A DNA stretch of 64,000 nucleotides, taken from contig NZ_JACHXM010000008.1 in the NCBI RefSeq assembly GCF_014192055.1, forward strand, positions 62,001 to 126,000, in the 5' to 3' direction. Below the pieces are notes generated by a model, which saw nothing but the letters and a program-made list of their open reading frames with translations, made no database searches and had not been told where the DNA came from. The stretch comes from Halomonas organivorans (GTDB taxonomy: Bacteria > Pseudomonadota > Gammaproteobacteria > Pseudomonadales > Halomonadaceae). Positions 1 through 7,224 of this stretch are shown here, in pieces. Each line of letters begins with the position of its first letter. Positions within the stretch are counted from its first letter, which is position 1. The position numbers and the translations under genes are program-made.

Positions 1-26
1 CGGTGTAAGAGGCGCTTTCTACACCG
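1..26 (+). promoter_or_regulatory. Candidate Ogr/Delta-type late activator site upstream of V
   Basis: CGGTGTA-N12-TACACCG forms a dyad containing TGT-N14-ACA. The same layout recurs at 7098-7123 before the F operon, including the shared sequence CGGTGTAAGA. P2 late promoters carry a TGT/ACA dyad centred near -55 that binds Ogr/Delta. A -10-like CACGAT at 58-63 stands at the same distance from the dyad as CACCAT at 7154-7159 in the second site. An Ogr homologue is encoded at 23707-23970. The function is inferred. Confidence 0.65.
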
Positions 27-69
27 GGCAGCGCTTCGCCCGCGTGACGCGCCCCGCCACGATAGCGGC

Positions 70-591
70 ATGAACCAAGTCGAGATCAATCGCCTGTTGC
101 ATAACCTGGTCCGCCCCGGCGTCATCGCCGAGGTCGACCACGGGGACATCTCCGTGACGCCGCCCAAGCCGGCACGGGTGCGCGTGTTCGTGGGCGCGAT
201 GAAAACCGACTGGATTCCCTGGCGCGAGCAGCGCGCCGGCAAGACCCGCACCTGGAATCCGCCCACCGAGGGCGAACAGGTGCTGCTGCTCACCCCCGGC
301 GGCGAGCTGCGCGGCGCCACGGTGCTGACGGGCATCAACTCCGACCATATCCCGGCCCCCAGCGACAAACCCGAGATCACCATGCTCGTGATGCCCGACG
401 GCGCCGTGCTCCAGTACGACCACGACAAGATGCACCTCGACGCCAGCCTCCCCGGCACCGCCACGATCAACGCCAAGGGGGCCATCGACGTCACCAGCGC
501 CGACGACATCAGCATCAACGCCAAGAACATCAACATCACCGCACAGGCCACCGTCTCGGTGAGCGGTGCCCGCATCGATCTGAATCAGTGA
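70..591 (+). CDS. V: Baseplate assembly/spike protein V (gpV family)
   Basis: This 173-residue protein is the central baseplate spike of a P2-type contractile tail, which pierces the outer membrane on contraction. The N-terminal half has the gpV/OB-like pattern (GAMKTDW, GEQVLLLTPGGEL). The C-terminal third (about 120-173) is a run of short alternating hydrophobic and polar residues (TATINAKGAIDVTSADDISINAK), as expected for a beta-helix spike. It is the first gene of the tail operon and is followed by a PAAR tip protein. There is no convincing ribosome site before the ATG, and the predicted late transcript would start almost at this codon. Confidence 0.92.
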   Translation: MNQVEINRLLHNLVRPGVIAEVDHGDISVTPPKPARVRVFVGAMKTDWIPWREQRAGKTRTWNPPTEGEQVLLLTPGGELRGATVLTGINSDHIPAPSDKPEITMLVMPDGAVLQYDHDKMHLDASLPGTATINAKGAIDVTSADDISINAKNINITAQATVSVSGARIDLNQ

Positions 592-597
592 GGCTCC

Positions 598-924
598 ATG
601 GCAATCGGCGACGACCAACTGACCGACGACACCCAGCAGGTCGACTACACCCCGGCCATCGCCGAGCTGACCTTCGTCCTGGCCGAGATCCGCGACCACC
701 TGGGCAGCGTGCGCGACCACCTGAGCAAGCTGGCCGAACAAGGCAGCACGCGGCAGACCCACATGGCCCGCGCCCTGGCCATCTTCGAGCGGGCAGCGGA
801 CGTGGAGCGCGGCCTGGTCTCGCGCCCGGCCAATGACGATGGACTCAACACGGCCGCCATGGTCGTTGCCCTGCGCGAAGCCGGCATGCTGGATGCCGTG
901 CTCGCGGAACAAGGGGGTGCGTGA
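598..924 (+). CDS. Hypothetical phage tail-operon protein
   Basis: This 108-residue acidic protein is predicted mostly helical, with a heptad-like stretch in the middle (AELTFVLAEIRDHLGSVRDHL). I recognise no family. It starts 6 bases after V and its stop overlaps the PAAR gene region by a few bases, so it is cotranslated with baseplate genes. A role in the baseplate or as a helper for the spike tip is inferred only from position; P2 has no gene between V and W. Confidence 0.75.
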   Translation: MAIGDDQLTDDTQQVDYTPAIAELTFVLAEIRDHLGSVRDHLSKLAEQGSTRQTHMARALAIFERAADVERGLVSRPANDDGLNTAAMVVALREAGMLDAVLAEQGGA

Positions 925-926
925 CG

Positions 927-1202
927 ATGCCTGCCGCTGCCCGCCAGTCCGACATGTGTACCGGTCACCCGGGATGCAAGCCACGCCCCGCCCTGACCGG
1001 CTCGCCCAACGTCTTCATCAATGGGCGTCCTGCCCATCGCGTCGGCGACGCCTGGGCCAAGCACTGCGGTCATGGCGGCGTGCTGGCCACCGGCTCATCG
1101 AGTGTCTTCGTCAACGGCCTGCCGCTGGGTCGCGTGGGCGACGCCATCAGTTGCCAATCCATGGTCGCCACGGGCTCACTCAACGTGTTCGCGGGGGGCT
1201 GA
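927..1202 (+). CDS. PAAR-domain spike tip protein
   Basis: This 91-residue protein is one PAAR domain: it starts MPAAARQSDMCTGHPG and has repeated VFVNG/RVGDAW and RVGDAI turns with His and Cys residues suited to binding one metal at the tip. PAAR proteins form the sharp cone on the central spike of contractile tails. The ATG at 927 is preferred over the GTG at 921, because AAGGGGG lies at better spacing and PAAR proteins typically begin MPAAAR. No toxin extension is present, so it is a structural tip rather than an effector. Confidence 0.88.
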   Translation: MPAAARQSDMCTGHPGCKPRPALTGSPNVFINGRPAHRVGDAWAKHCGHGGVLATGSSSVFVNGLPLGRVGDAISCQSMVATGSLNVFAGG

Positions 1203-1207
1203 CGGAC

Positions 1208-1561
1208 ATGGGCATGCAGCGCACTACCGGCACCGGCCTGAGCGGCATCGCACACATCCGCCAGTCGGTCATTGATATCCTCACCACGCCCATCGGCTCG
1301 CGCGTCATGCGCCGCGACTACGGCTCGCTGCTGCCGGAGCTCGTCGACCAGCCGCTGAACGGCGCCACGGCGCTGCGCGCCTACTCGGCGACCATCGTCG
1401 CGCTGATGCGCTGGGAGCCACGCATTCGCGTGCGCGCCGTGCAGCGCGAGGTGAGCACCGAACGCCCCGGCCGGCTGACGCTGACCATCGACGCCGTGGT
1501 GGTCGCCACCGGGGCCAGCCTCGATATTCGCGTGCCGCTGGCCGCCAGGGGCGTGGCATGA
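1208..1561 (+). CDS. W: Baseplate assembly protein W (gpW, gp25-like)
   Basis: This 117-residue protein matches the gpW/gp25 family of baseplate wedge proteins in length (P2 gpW is about 115) and in pattern: HIRQSVIDILTTPIGSRVMRRDYGSLLPELVDQPLN is the conserved core, split here by its TPIGSR and YGS motifs. It helps start sheath polymerisation at the baseplate. The ATG at 1208 gives the expected family length; the reading frame is open upstream but that part is unrelated. The stop overlaps the ATG of J. Confidence 0.93.
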   Translation: MGMQRTTGTGLSGIAHIRQSVIDILTTPIGSRVMRRDYGSLLPELVDQPLNGATALRAYSATIVALMRWEPRIRVRAVQREVSTERPGRLTLTIDAVVVATGASLDIRVPLAARGVA

Positions 1562-2460
1562 CCACGCCGATCGATCTCTCGCAGCTCCCTGCCCCGGACG
1601 TCATCGAGGCACTCGACTACGAGACCCTGTTCACCGAGCGCAAGGACCGGCTGCTCGACCTCACGCCCGCCGAGGAACGCGATGCCCTCGCGGCCACCCT
1701 GGCCCTGGAGTCCGAGCCGCTGACCAAGCTGCTGCAGGAGAACGCCTATCGCGAGCTCATCCTGCGCCAACGCATCAACGAGGCCGCCCGCGCCGTCATG
1801 CTGGCCTATGCCCAGGACGCCGATCTCGATCAGCTCGGCGCCAACTACGACGTCGAGCGACTGGTGATCGACCCCGGCGACCCGGACGCCCTGCCACCGG
1901 TACCGCCCACCCTGGAGCGCGACGCCGACTACCGCGCCCGCATCCAGCTCGCCTTCGAGTCGCTGTCGGTGGCCGGCCCGGTAGGCGCCTACGAGTTCCA
2001 GGCCCGCGCCGCCCATGCCGACGTGCTCGACGTGTCGGTGGTCAGCCCCGAGCCGGTCGACGTCGTGGTCACCGTGCTCGCGCGCAGCGGCAACGGCATC
2101 CCGCGGCCCGAGGTGCTCGAGGCGGTGCGCACCCACATCGACGAGCGCCGCCCGCTGACCGACCGCGTCACCGTGCAGCCGGCCAGCCTGGCCGGCTATC
2201 ACATCGACGCCTCGCTGATCCTGAACCCCGGCCCGGATGGTGAGGTGGTGATCAGCGCCGCGCGTCGGCGCCTCGACGCCTACATCACCGACCGCCACCG
2301 CCTAGGCGCCTGGGTCACCCGCAGCGGCATCGATGCCGCCCTGACCGTGGAGGGCGTGGTGGCCGTGGAGCTCAGCGGCTGGCAGGAACTGCGCGCCGAG
2401 CCCCATCAGGCGCCGCACTGTCTCGATGCCAGCATCACGGTGGGAGGCCGCCGCCAATGA
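1558..2460 (+). CDS. J: Baseplate assembly protein J
   Basis: This 300-residue protein matches P2 gpJ (about 302), a wedge component of the baseplate. Family features include the N-terminal PAPDVIEALDYETLFTERK segment, the middle block with RERINEAARAVMLAYA-type helix (seen here as RQRINEAARAVMLAYA) followed by DLDQLGANY, and the C-terminal DRVTVQPA region. Translation is coupled to W (ATGA overlap) and to I (4-base overlap). Confidence 0.95.
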   Translation: MTTPIDLSQLPAPDVIEALDYETLFTERKDRLLDLTPAEERDALAATLALESEPLTKLLQENAYRELILRQRINEAARAVMLAYAQDADLDQLGANYDVERLVIDPGDPDALPPVPPTLERDADYRARIQLAFESLSVAGPVGAYEFQARAAHADVLDVSVVSPEPVDVVVTVLARSGNGIPRPEVLEAVRTHIDERRPLTDRVTVQPASLAGYHIDASLILNPGPDGEVVISAARRRLDAYITDRHRLGAWVTRSGIDAALTVEGVVAVELSGWQELRAEPHQAPHCLDASITVGGRRQ

Positions 2461-3389
2461 CCTCGCTGCTGCCGCCGAATCGCACCGCCCTCGAGGACCG
2501 CGTCGCCGCCTCGCACCCGCTCGCGCTGCCGGTACCGCTGCGCACGCTGTGGAATCCCCACACCTGCCCGGCGCACCTGCTGCCGTTTTTGGCCTGGGCG
2601 TTCTCGGTCGACCACTGGTCGCCGGACTGGCCGGAGCGCATCAAGCGCGACGTCATCGCGGCGAGCTTCGAGGTGCACCGCATCAAGGGCACGCGGCTGG
2701 CGGTGGATCGTGCACTGGCGGCCATGGGCATCGATGTCGAGATCACCGAGTGGTTCGAGGCCGAGCCGATGCTGCCGCGCGGCACCTTCGAGGCAGTGCT
2801 CTACGTCAACGACAACCTCACCCCCGACGAGCCGGCCTTCCTCAACCAGCGCCTTTACGACGAGCTGCGCGCCACGATCGACGCCGCCAAGAACGTGCGC
2901 AGTCACTACGCCTTCAAGGTCGGCGCCAGGTTCGGCCCCAACCGGCTCGGCGCCGCCAGCGCGCTGCAGCCGGGGGCACTGGCCCGCCAGGCCGCACGCC
3001 CGACACAGCCGCCCCTGGAAGCGATCGGCACGCTCACCGCCGCCGCGGCGCACCAGGCCGGCGGCCTCGCTCGTCGGGCCGCTTCGCCCCAGGCGGACAC
3101 CACCCTGCCCGCCGCGCGGATCGGTGCCGCCGGCGCCTGCCAGGTCACGGCCGTGTCACGACATGCCACGGCCAGCACCGCGGTGCAGGCCAGCCTGCCC
3201 GCCGCCTCGCTGCGGGTGGCCGGAAGCTGCCAGGCCGTGGCCATCACACGGCGCCACGTGCGCGGCCCGGACGCTGCGGATCTTCCGGACACCGTGGCCA
3301 AGGCCAGCCTCGCCCCGATGTCGCTGCGGGCCGCCGGTGCCTGGCGAGCCCGGGGCATCACTCATTTCACCATGGAGAGCACCACATGA
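2457..3389 (+). CDS. I: Tail protein I with long repetitive C-terminal extension
   Basis: Residues 1-165 match P2 gpI (about 176 residues), a baseplate component linking J to the fibre: NPHTCPAHLLPFLAWAFSVD and the FEVHRIKGTRLAVDRAL block are typical. Residues from about 166 to 310 are an extra Ala/Arg-rich tail without a family match, with three related segments of the form LPAARIGAAGACQ, LPAASLRVAGSCQ and LAPMSLRAAGAWR. This nearly doubles the usual length. The stop overlaps the start of the next gene. Confidence 0.92.
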   Translation: MTSLLPPNRTALEDRVAASHPLALPVPLRTLWNPHTCPAHLLPFLAWAFSVDHWSPDWPERIKRDVIAASFEVHRIKGTRLAVDRALAAMGIDVEITEWFEAEPMLPRGTFEAVLYVNDNLTPDEPAFLNQRLYDELRATIDAAKNVRSHYAFKVGARFGPNRLGAASALQPGALARQAARPTQPPLEAIGTLTAAAAHQAGGLARRAASPQADTTLPAARIGAAGACQVTAVSRHATASTAVQASLPAASLRVAGSCQAVAITRRHVRGPDAADLPDTVAKASLAPMSLRAAGAWRARGITHFTMESTT

Positions 3390-3916
3390 CGGCTCTGGTC
3401 CCTGTCATCACCACCGCCGGCCTCGCCGCCGTGTTCAACGCCGAAAGCGACGGTCTCGAGGCGCGCATCACTCACATCGCGCTCGGCGACAACGGCCGCC
3501 AGCCGAGCAAGGACGAGTTCTCCCTGGTCAACGAGCGTCGCCTGATCCCGGTGGCGGACGGCGAGCGCGTGGACGACCACCAGATCCACGTCACCGCCGT
3601 GGTGGACGATCCCGATGCCCCCGAGTTCTGGGTCCGCGAGGTCGGCTTCATGCTCGCCGACGGCACCATGCTGGCCGTCTGGTCCGACACCCGGCCGCTG
3701 GCCTACGTCTCCAACAACGTGCCGCTGCTGCTGGCCTTCGATCTGCGCCTAGACGCTCTGCCGGCGGAATCGGTCACCGTGGTAGGCACCGGCGCGGATC
3801 TTTCGCTGGCCGCCTGGGGCGAGCAGTACACCGCCAACGCCGCCGCCCTGGTCGATCAGATGGCGCGTCACGTCGAGCTGTTCTTCCGCGTCAACGACCT
3901 CGAGCGCGGTCGATAG
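3386..3916 (+). CDS. Tail fibre N-terminal (gpH-like, baseplate-attachment) protein
   Basis: This 176-residue protein resembles only the conserved N-terminal domain of P2-type tail fibres (LVPVITTAGLAAVFNAESDGLEARITHIALGD, split here by LAAVFNA, and FWVREVGFMLADG), which attaches the fibre to the baseplate. Family members usually continue into a long shaft and receptor-binding tip of several hundred residues; here the protein stops at RVNDLERGR and the shaft-like sequence is in separate downstream genes. The ATG at 3386 overlaps the I stop codon. Confidence 0.85.
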   Translation: MTALVPVITTAGLAAVFNAESDGLEARITHIALGDNGRQPSKDEFSLVNERRLIPVADGERVDDHQIHVTAVVDDPDAPEFWVREVGFMLADGTMLAVWSDTRPLAYVSNNVPLLLAFDLRLDALPAESVTVVGTGADLSLAAWGEQYTANAAALVDQMARHVELFFRVNDLERGR

Positions 3917-3925
3917 GAGGCGACG

Positions 3926-4285
3926 ATGAGCCACCAGCCGCCTCTGCTCACCATCGTCGAAGGCACCACCTACGCCTTCGCCCTGGACTGGACCCAGCCG
4001 GACGGCACGCCCGTCGACCTGGCGGGCTGCCATGGCCGGTTCGTCATCGCCCCCGCCAGCGAAAGCACCCCACTCGTCGACTGCAGCACCGACAACGACG
4101 CCATCACGCTCGAGCCCGCGGCCGGCCGCATCGCCATCCGCATCGCGCCCGAGATGACCGCCGGGCGCTACTCACGCGACTGGGTCGGCGCCCGCTACGA
4201 GCTGCGCCTCACCTTCCCGGGCGGCGACGTCTACAGCCTGCTGCAGGGCCCGATCCGGCTTACTCCGGGGGTGATCGATGGCTGA
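3926..4285 (+). CDS. Hypothetical phage protein, beta-rich
   Basis: This 119-residue protein has a compact beta-sandwich-like pattern (TYAFALDWTQPDGTPVDLAGC, then FVIAP, YELRLTFPGGD). It resembles small baseplate-periphery or fibre-connector domains of other phages, but I cannot name the family. AGGAGG at 3916-3921 is a strong ribosome site. It overlaps the next gene by 8 bases, which places it in the fibre cassette. Confidence 0.75.
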   Translation: MSHQPPLLTIVEGTTYAFALDWTQPDGTPVDLAGCHGRFVIAPASESTPLVDCSTDNDAITLEPAAGRIAIRIAPEMTAGRYSRDWVGARYELRLTFPGGDVYSLLQGPIRLTPGVIDG

Positions 4286-4565
4286 ACGGCTGACGTGCCT
4301 CACCGTGCACCTGCCGTGCGGCTCGCTGGAGCTGCGACACGTTGCCGGCCAGCGCGCCAAGGTGATCGCCGCCGGCCAGCAGGGCCCGGCCGGCCGCCTG
4401 ACGCCCGAGGCCATGGCCCAGGTCGAGCAGGCCATCACCGCGGCCGAGACCGCCACCGCGCAGGCCCAGACAGCAGTGGCCTCGGTCAACGCCCTGGTCG
4501 ACGACCTCACCTCCTCCTTCACCTTCTACGGCGGCGCCATCGCCGCCCAGGAGCCCATGTCATGA
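4278..4565 (+). CDS. Hypothetical tail-fibre cassette protein
   Basis: This 95-residue protein has a short collagen-like bit (GQQGPAG) near residue 38 followed by an Ala-rich predicted helix (EQAITAAETATAQAQTAVASV) that could form a trimeric coiled coil. Such elements are common in fibre shafts. It overlaps the genes on both sides, consistent with a fibre split into several cotranslated pieces. The function is inferred from context. Confidence 0.7.
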   Translation: MAERLTCLTVHLPCGSLELRHVAGQRAKVIAAGQQGPAGRLTPEAMAQVEQAITAAETATAQAQTAVASVNALVDDLTSSFTFYGGAIAAQEPMS

Positions 4566-4978
4566 GCCTTTCCGGGAGCCTGGACACCCTGCGCCAGGCC
4601 ATCAACAACACGCTCGGCGTCATCGACGGCAAGTTGCGCAACAAGGCCGACAAGGCCGAGGTGTACACCCGCGGCGACGTCGATACCGCCCTGGCCACCA
4701 AGGCGGACAAGAGCGCCACCCTGACGCCCGAGCAGGTCGATGCCCGGCTCCAGGCGCTGATCGACAGCGCCCCGGCCAGCCTCGACACCCTGAACGAGCT
4801 GGCCGCCGCCCTCGGCGACGATCCCGACTTCGCCGCCACCGTCACCACGGCCCTGGCCGCCAAGGCCACCACCGCCCAACTCGCCGACCTGGAAAGCCGC
4901 GTCGGCGATGGATTCACCCAACTCGCGCAGGCGTTCGACGACGGCGCCGCGCTGATCACCAGCACCACGGGAGCCTAA
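4562..4978 (+). CDS. Tail fibre shaft-like protein
   Basis: This 138-residue protein has the phage-fibre repeat pattern NKADKAEVYTRGDVD, ATKADKS, and LDTLNELAAALGDDPDF followed by ATVTTALAAKA. This signature (LxTLxELAxALGDDPxFxxT) is found in many T4- and P2-like fibres and marks a trimeric coiled-coil shaft. The ATG at 4562 overlaps the preceding stop. The next gene begins 3 bases after it and starts with a related N-terminus (MSLEQQIS versus MSLSGSLD). Confidence 0.8.
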   Translation: MSLSGSLDTLRQAINNTLGVIDGKLRNKADKAEVYTRGDVDTALATKADKSATLTPEQVDARLQALIDSAPASLDTLNELAAALGDDPDFAATVTTALAAKATTAQLADLESRVGDGFTQLAQAFDDGAALITSTTGA

Positions 4979-4980
4979 CC

Positions 4981-5811
4981 ATGAGTCTCGAGCAACAGAT
5001 CTCCGCCCTCGTCAGCGCCGCGAACAACCTGACCGGCGCGGTCAACGGCAAGATGAGCCAGATCGACCGGAAGGTCGACGAGGCCACCGCCGCCGTACCG
5101 GATGCCATTCGATCCATGGCCGAAATGACAGTCTGTGTGGATACCGAGGAGGGTGACGACGCCAATGATGGGTCTGCACAGGCGCCTCTCAAGACACTGA
5201 GCTCAGCACTACACCTACATGTGACAGGCTCCAAGCTCACGATCCTGCTGCGCGAGGGTCAAGTCTTCGAAGAGAAAGGAAGTCTATCCGGCAGAATCGC
5301 CTCAGGTGTCATCGAGTTCTCTCGCTGGGGAAATACGTCGGGCATCGACAAACCCATCATTCGCAATACCGCTGACTATCTCCCAAGTTACTCAGCCAAC
5401 CGTGGCAAGTTGGTAACCATGGATAATGGCTTGATTCTGATCAAGGATGTTGACCTGGATGTCAGAAACGCCGACAACGGCGAGCAGCTCTTCCCACTCG
5501 ATGGCTTTTTCTACACGTACCTTTCATCACTAACACTGATGGCCTCCAACTCGCATATCAATTTGTACAACCGCCCCTTGTTCGGTGCTTCTCAAGGAGG
5601 AAGGACACGTCTCGATATTCGCTTGAACAGCTGCTCTCTATCCATTGAAGCGGATGACGGGAATGCAAAGGTCATCCTCGGCGGCAGCGCTCTTTATTCG
5701 CTCGGCGTCTCAAGCATGACCTTGCCGGAAGGTAAGCTTTGGAGTGATCTGGTGCCCGTCAAACCGGACCACTCCAACATACTCACGAACCTGGATTACG
5801 CCCAGCTCTAA
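4981..5811 (+). CDS. Putative receptor-binding tail fibre/spike protein
   Basis: This 276-residue protein has a helical N-terminal adaptor (MSLEQQISALVSAANNLTGAVNGK) followed from about residue 55 by a DANDGSAQAPLKTLSSAL motif typical of right-handed beta-helix tailspikes (the DxxxDGS...PxxTLxxAL entry to a pectate-lyase-like fold). Base composition drops sharply after about 5130, so the distal part looks recently acquired, as is usual for host-range determinants. No catalytic site is evident. Either receptor binding or polysaccharide binding would fit. Confidence 0.78.
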   Translation: MSLEQQISALVSAANNLTGAVNGKMSQIDRKVDEATAAVPDAIRSMAEMTVCVDTEEGDDANDGSAQAPLKTLSSALHLHVTGSKLTILLREGQVFEEKGSLSGRIASGVIEFSRWGNTSGIDKPIIRNTADYLPSYSANRGKLVTMDNGLILIKDVDLDVRNADNGEQLFPLDGFFYTYLSSLTLMASNSHINLYNRPLFGASQGGRTRLDIRLNSCSLSIEADDGNAKVILGGSALYSLGVSSMTLPEGKLWSDLVPVKPDHSNILTNLDYAQL

Positions 5812-5835
5812 GTCGCTTCCAAGGAGATCGAAGAG

Positions 5836-6318
5836 ATGATGATCAACAAAGTAACGCGCCACGATGGCACCACCATCTGGAACCTGGATACCGATTCCGC
5901 CGATCTGCCGCTGGGCGAAGTTCTTCCTGCCGCTCAGACACAGTTCGGCCAAGCCATCGACACCGCCGCCGGCCAAGCCCGCGCTGCCTTCGTGTCGCCA
6001 GGAACCCTGATCGAGCAGGAATACCAACTGGCCAAGCACGAGGCTCAGACCTGGCTCGACGGCGGCAAGGACGGAACCGCCATACCCTCCAGCATCAGCG
6101 ACCACATGGCCATGTTCGGCGTAGGAGCTGAGGCAGCGGCCAACGAGATCGTCGCGACGGCCGAGCAGTGGGAGCAGGCGCTGGCCACCATCCGCAGCGC
6201 CCGCCTGGGCGGCAAGGCGGCGGTACGCAACGCCGAGACGATCGAGGCCGCCGAGCTGGCGTCGCAGGCCGCCATCGCCGAGCTGAACGCCATTCGGCCG
6301 CAGGAGGGCTCACTGTGA
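5836..6318 (+). CDS. Hypothetical phage protein, probable fibre-associated
   Basis: This 160-residue, Ala-rich, mainly helical protein starts with MINKVTRHDGTTIWNLDTDSADLPLGEVL. It follows the receptor-binding gene, the usual place for a fibre assembly chaperone, but it lacks the recognisable gpG/Tfa sequence, so that role is only a guess. AAGGAGAT at 5820-5827 is a strong ribosome site. The stop overlaps the GTG of the next gene. Confidence 0.72.
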   Translation: MMINKVTRHDGTTIWNLDTDSADLPLGEVLPAAQTQFGQAIDTAAGQARAAFVSPGTLIEQEYQLAKHEAQTWLDGGKDGTAIPSSISDHMAMFGVGAEAAANEIVATAEQWEQALATIRSARLGGKAAVRNAETIEAAELASQAAIAELNAIRPQEGSL

Positions 6319-6608
6319 ACCGCACCCACCTCGAGCACGTGCTGATCGCGCTGGCGATCCAGCTCGCCCTCTGGCCCCTGCTCGGCCCGATCGCCGCCGG
6401 CGCCGTGGCGGTGGCCCTGCTGCTCGGCCGGGAAATCGGCCAGCACGAGTACCGTCTCGGCCTCGAGCGCGGCTGGCAGTGGGGCGACCCGCTGCCGGTG
6501 CGATGGCATGAAGGGGTATGGCGGGGCTGGACGCGAGACTCAGCGATCGATGTCGCAGCCCCGGTAGGGGCAACGAGCCTCGCCGTGTTAATTGCTTGCC
6601 TGATGTAG
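6315..6608 (+). CDS. Small membrane protein, two predicted TM segments
   Basis: This 97-residue protein has a hydrophobic N-terminal segment (about residues 8-38, LIALAIQLALWPLLGPIAAGAVAVALL), a polar loop rich in Trp, Arg and Glu, and a hydrophobic C-terminus (about 80-97). The GTG start at 6315 overlaps the upstream stop. A holin- or spanin-like role is conceivable, but the lysis genes of P2-like phages lie elsewhere, so I leave the function open. A terminator follows directly. Confidence 0.65.
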   Translation: MNRTHLEHVLIALAIQLALWPLLGPIAAGAVAVALLLGREIGQHEYRLGLERGWQWGDPLPVRWHEGVWRGWTRDSAIDVAAPVGATSLAVLIACLM

Positions 6609-6611
6609 CAA

Positions 6612-6635
6612 GAAGCCCGCCATCCGGCGGGCTTC
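6612..6635 (+). terminator. Hairpin terminator ending the V/fibre operon
   Basis: GAAGCCCGCC and GGCGGGCTTC form a perfect 10-bp stem with a 4-base loop, starting 4 bases after the last gene of the operon and followed by TCCTCC. It lies between convergent genes and may serve both strands. Confidence 0.8.
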
Positions 6636-6644
6636 CTCCATCAT

Positions 6645-6977
6645 TCAGCTTTCCTTGAACTTCATCGGCCCTTTTCCGTTCGTCTTCACGGACTGGATTC
6701 CATTCTCTCGAGCCGCCTCTGACGAATACATTTCGCTGGTTCCGATGACCTGGCCGTTTCCAGCCTTCAAATTGAAGTAAGGCTGGCCATTCTTGGCCAC
6801 TTTCCGATCATAGCGATTGTCATTGCCACTGTTGATACGGCACGAATCAATGCCATTCTCCGCTGCGGGTTTGGTCGTGTACCGCTCGCTGGTCAGAATG
6901 ACCTCATGGTTACCTGCCTTGAGCGTGAAATGATATTGGCCATCGGTGGCCTGCTTGAGCTCATAGTAACCCGCCAT
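6645..6977 (-). CDS. YegP-family (DUF1508) protein, moron in the fun(Z) slot
   Basis: This 110-residue protein has two tandem DUF1508 repeats: GYYELKQATDGQYHFTLKAGN...VILTSERYTTKPAAENGI and YDRKVAKNGQPYFNLKAGN...IGTSEMYSSEAARENGI. Each is about 50 residues, like E. coli YegP. The family has no firm function. It lies on the opposite strand between the two tail operons, where P2 carries the phage-exclusion gene fun(Z). The ATG at 6977 is chosen because the repeat starts there; the frame is open 14 codons further upstream without similarity. Confidence 0.88.
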   Translation of the reverse strand: MAGYYELKQATDGQYHFTLKAGNHEVILTSERYTTKPAAENGIDSCRINSGNDNRYDRKVAKNGQPYFNLKAGNGQVIGTSEMYSSEAARENGIQSVKTNGKGPMKFKES

Positions 6978-7097
6978 CGTTCGACCTCCATGTTGGTTGC
7001 ACAGCCTAGCCGCCTCCATCCACTACAGACACGGCCCTACCACTTGTAGTCGCCGTGCGGTGACTCTGCCACCCCGCCAATGAGCCTCCGTCTTGCC

Positions 7098-7123
7098 GGT
7101 GTAAGACGCCCTCACGACACCGA
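7098..7123 (+). promoter_or_regulatory. Candidate Ogr/Delta-type late activator site upstream of FI
   Basis: CGGTGT-N14-ACACCG repeats the dyad at 1-26 and shares CGGTGTAAGA with it. A -10-like CACCAT at 7154-7159 sits at the same distance as CACGAT in the first site. It lies in the 247-base gap before the sheath gene, where P2 has its F-operon late promoter. Confidence 0.65.
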
Positions 7124-7224
7124 GCACCGCTCGCCCCGCCCACGCCCTCACCACACCATGAAGGCCTGATAGCGCGTCCTGCCGCGCGTTCCCTGCCACC
7201 GTTCTCCCTGATCAGGACCTACAC

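Noticed and set aside
927-1202. PAAR protein as part of a type VI secretion system or toxin
   Set aside because: It lies inside a phage baseplate operon, has no effector extension, and no T6SS genes are nearby.
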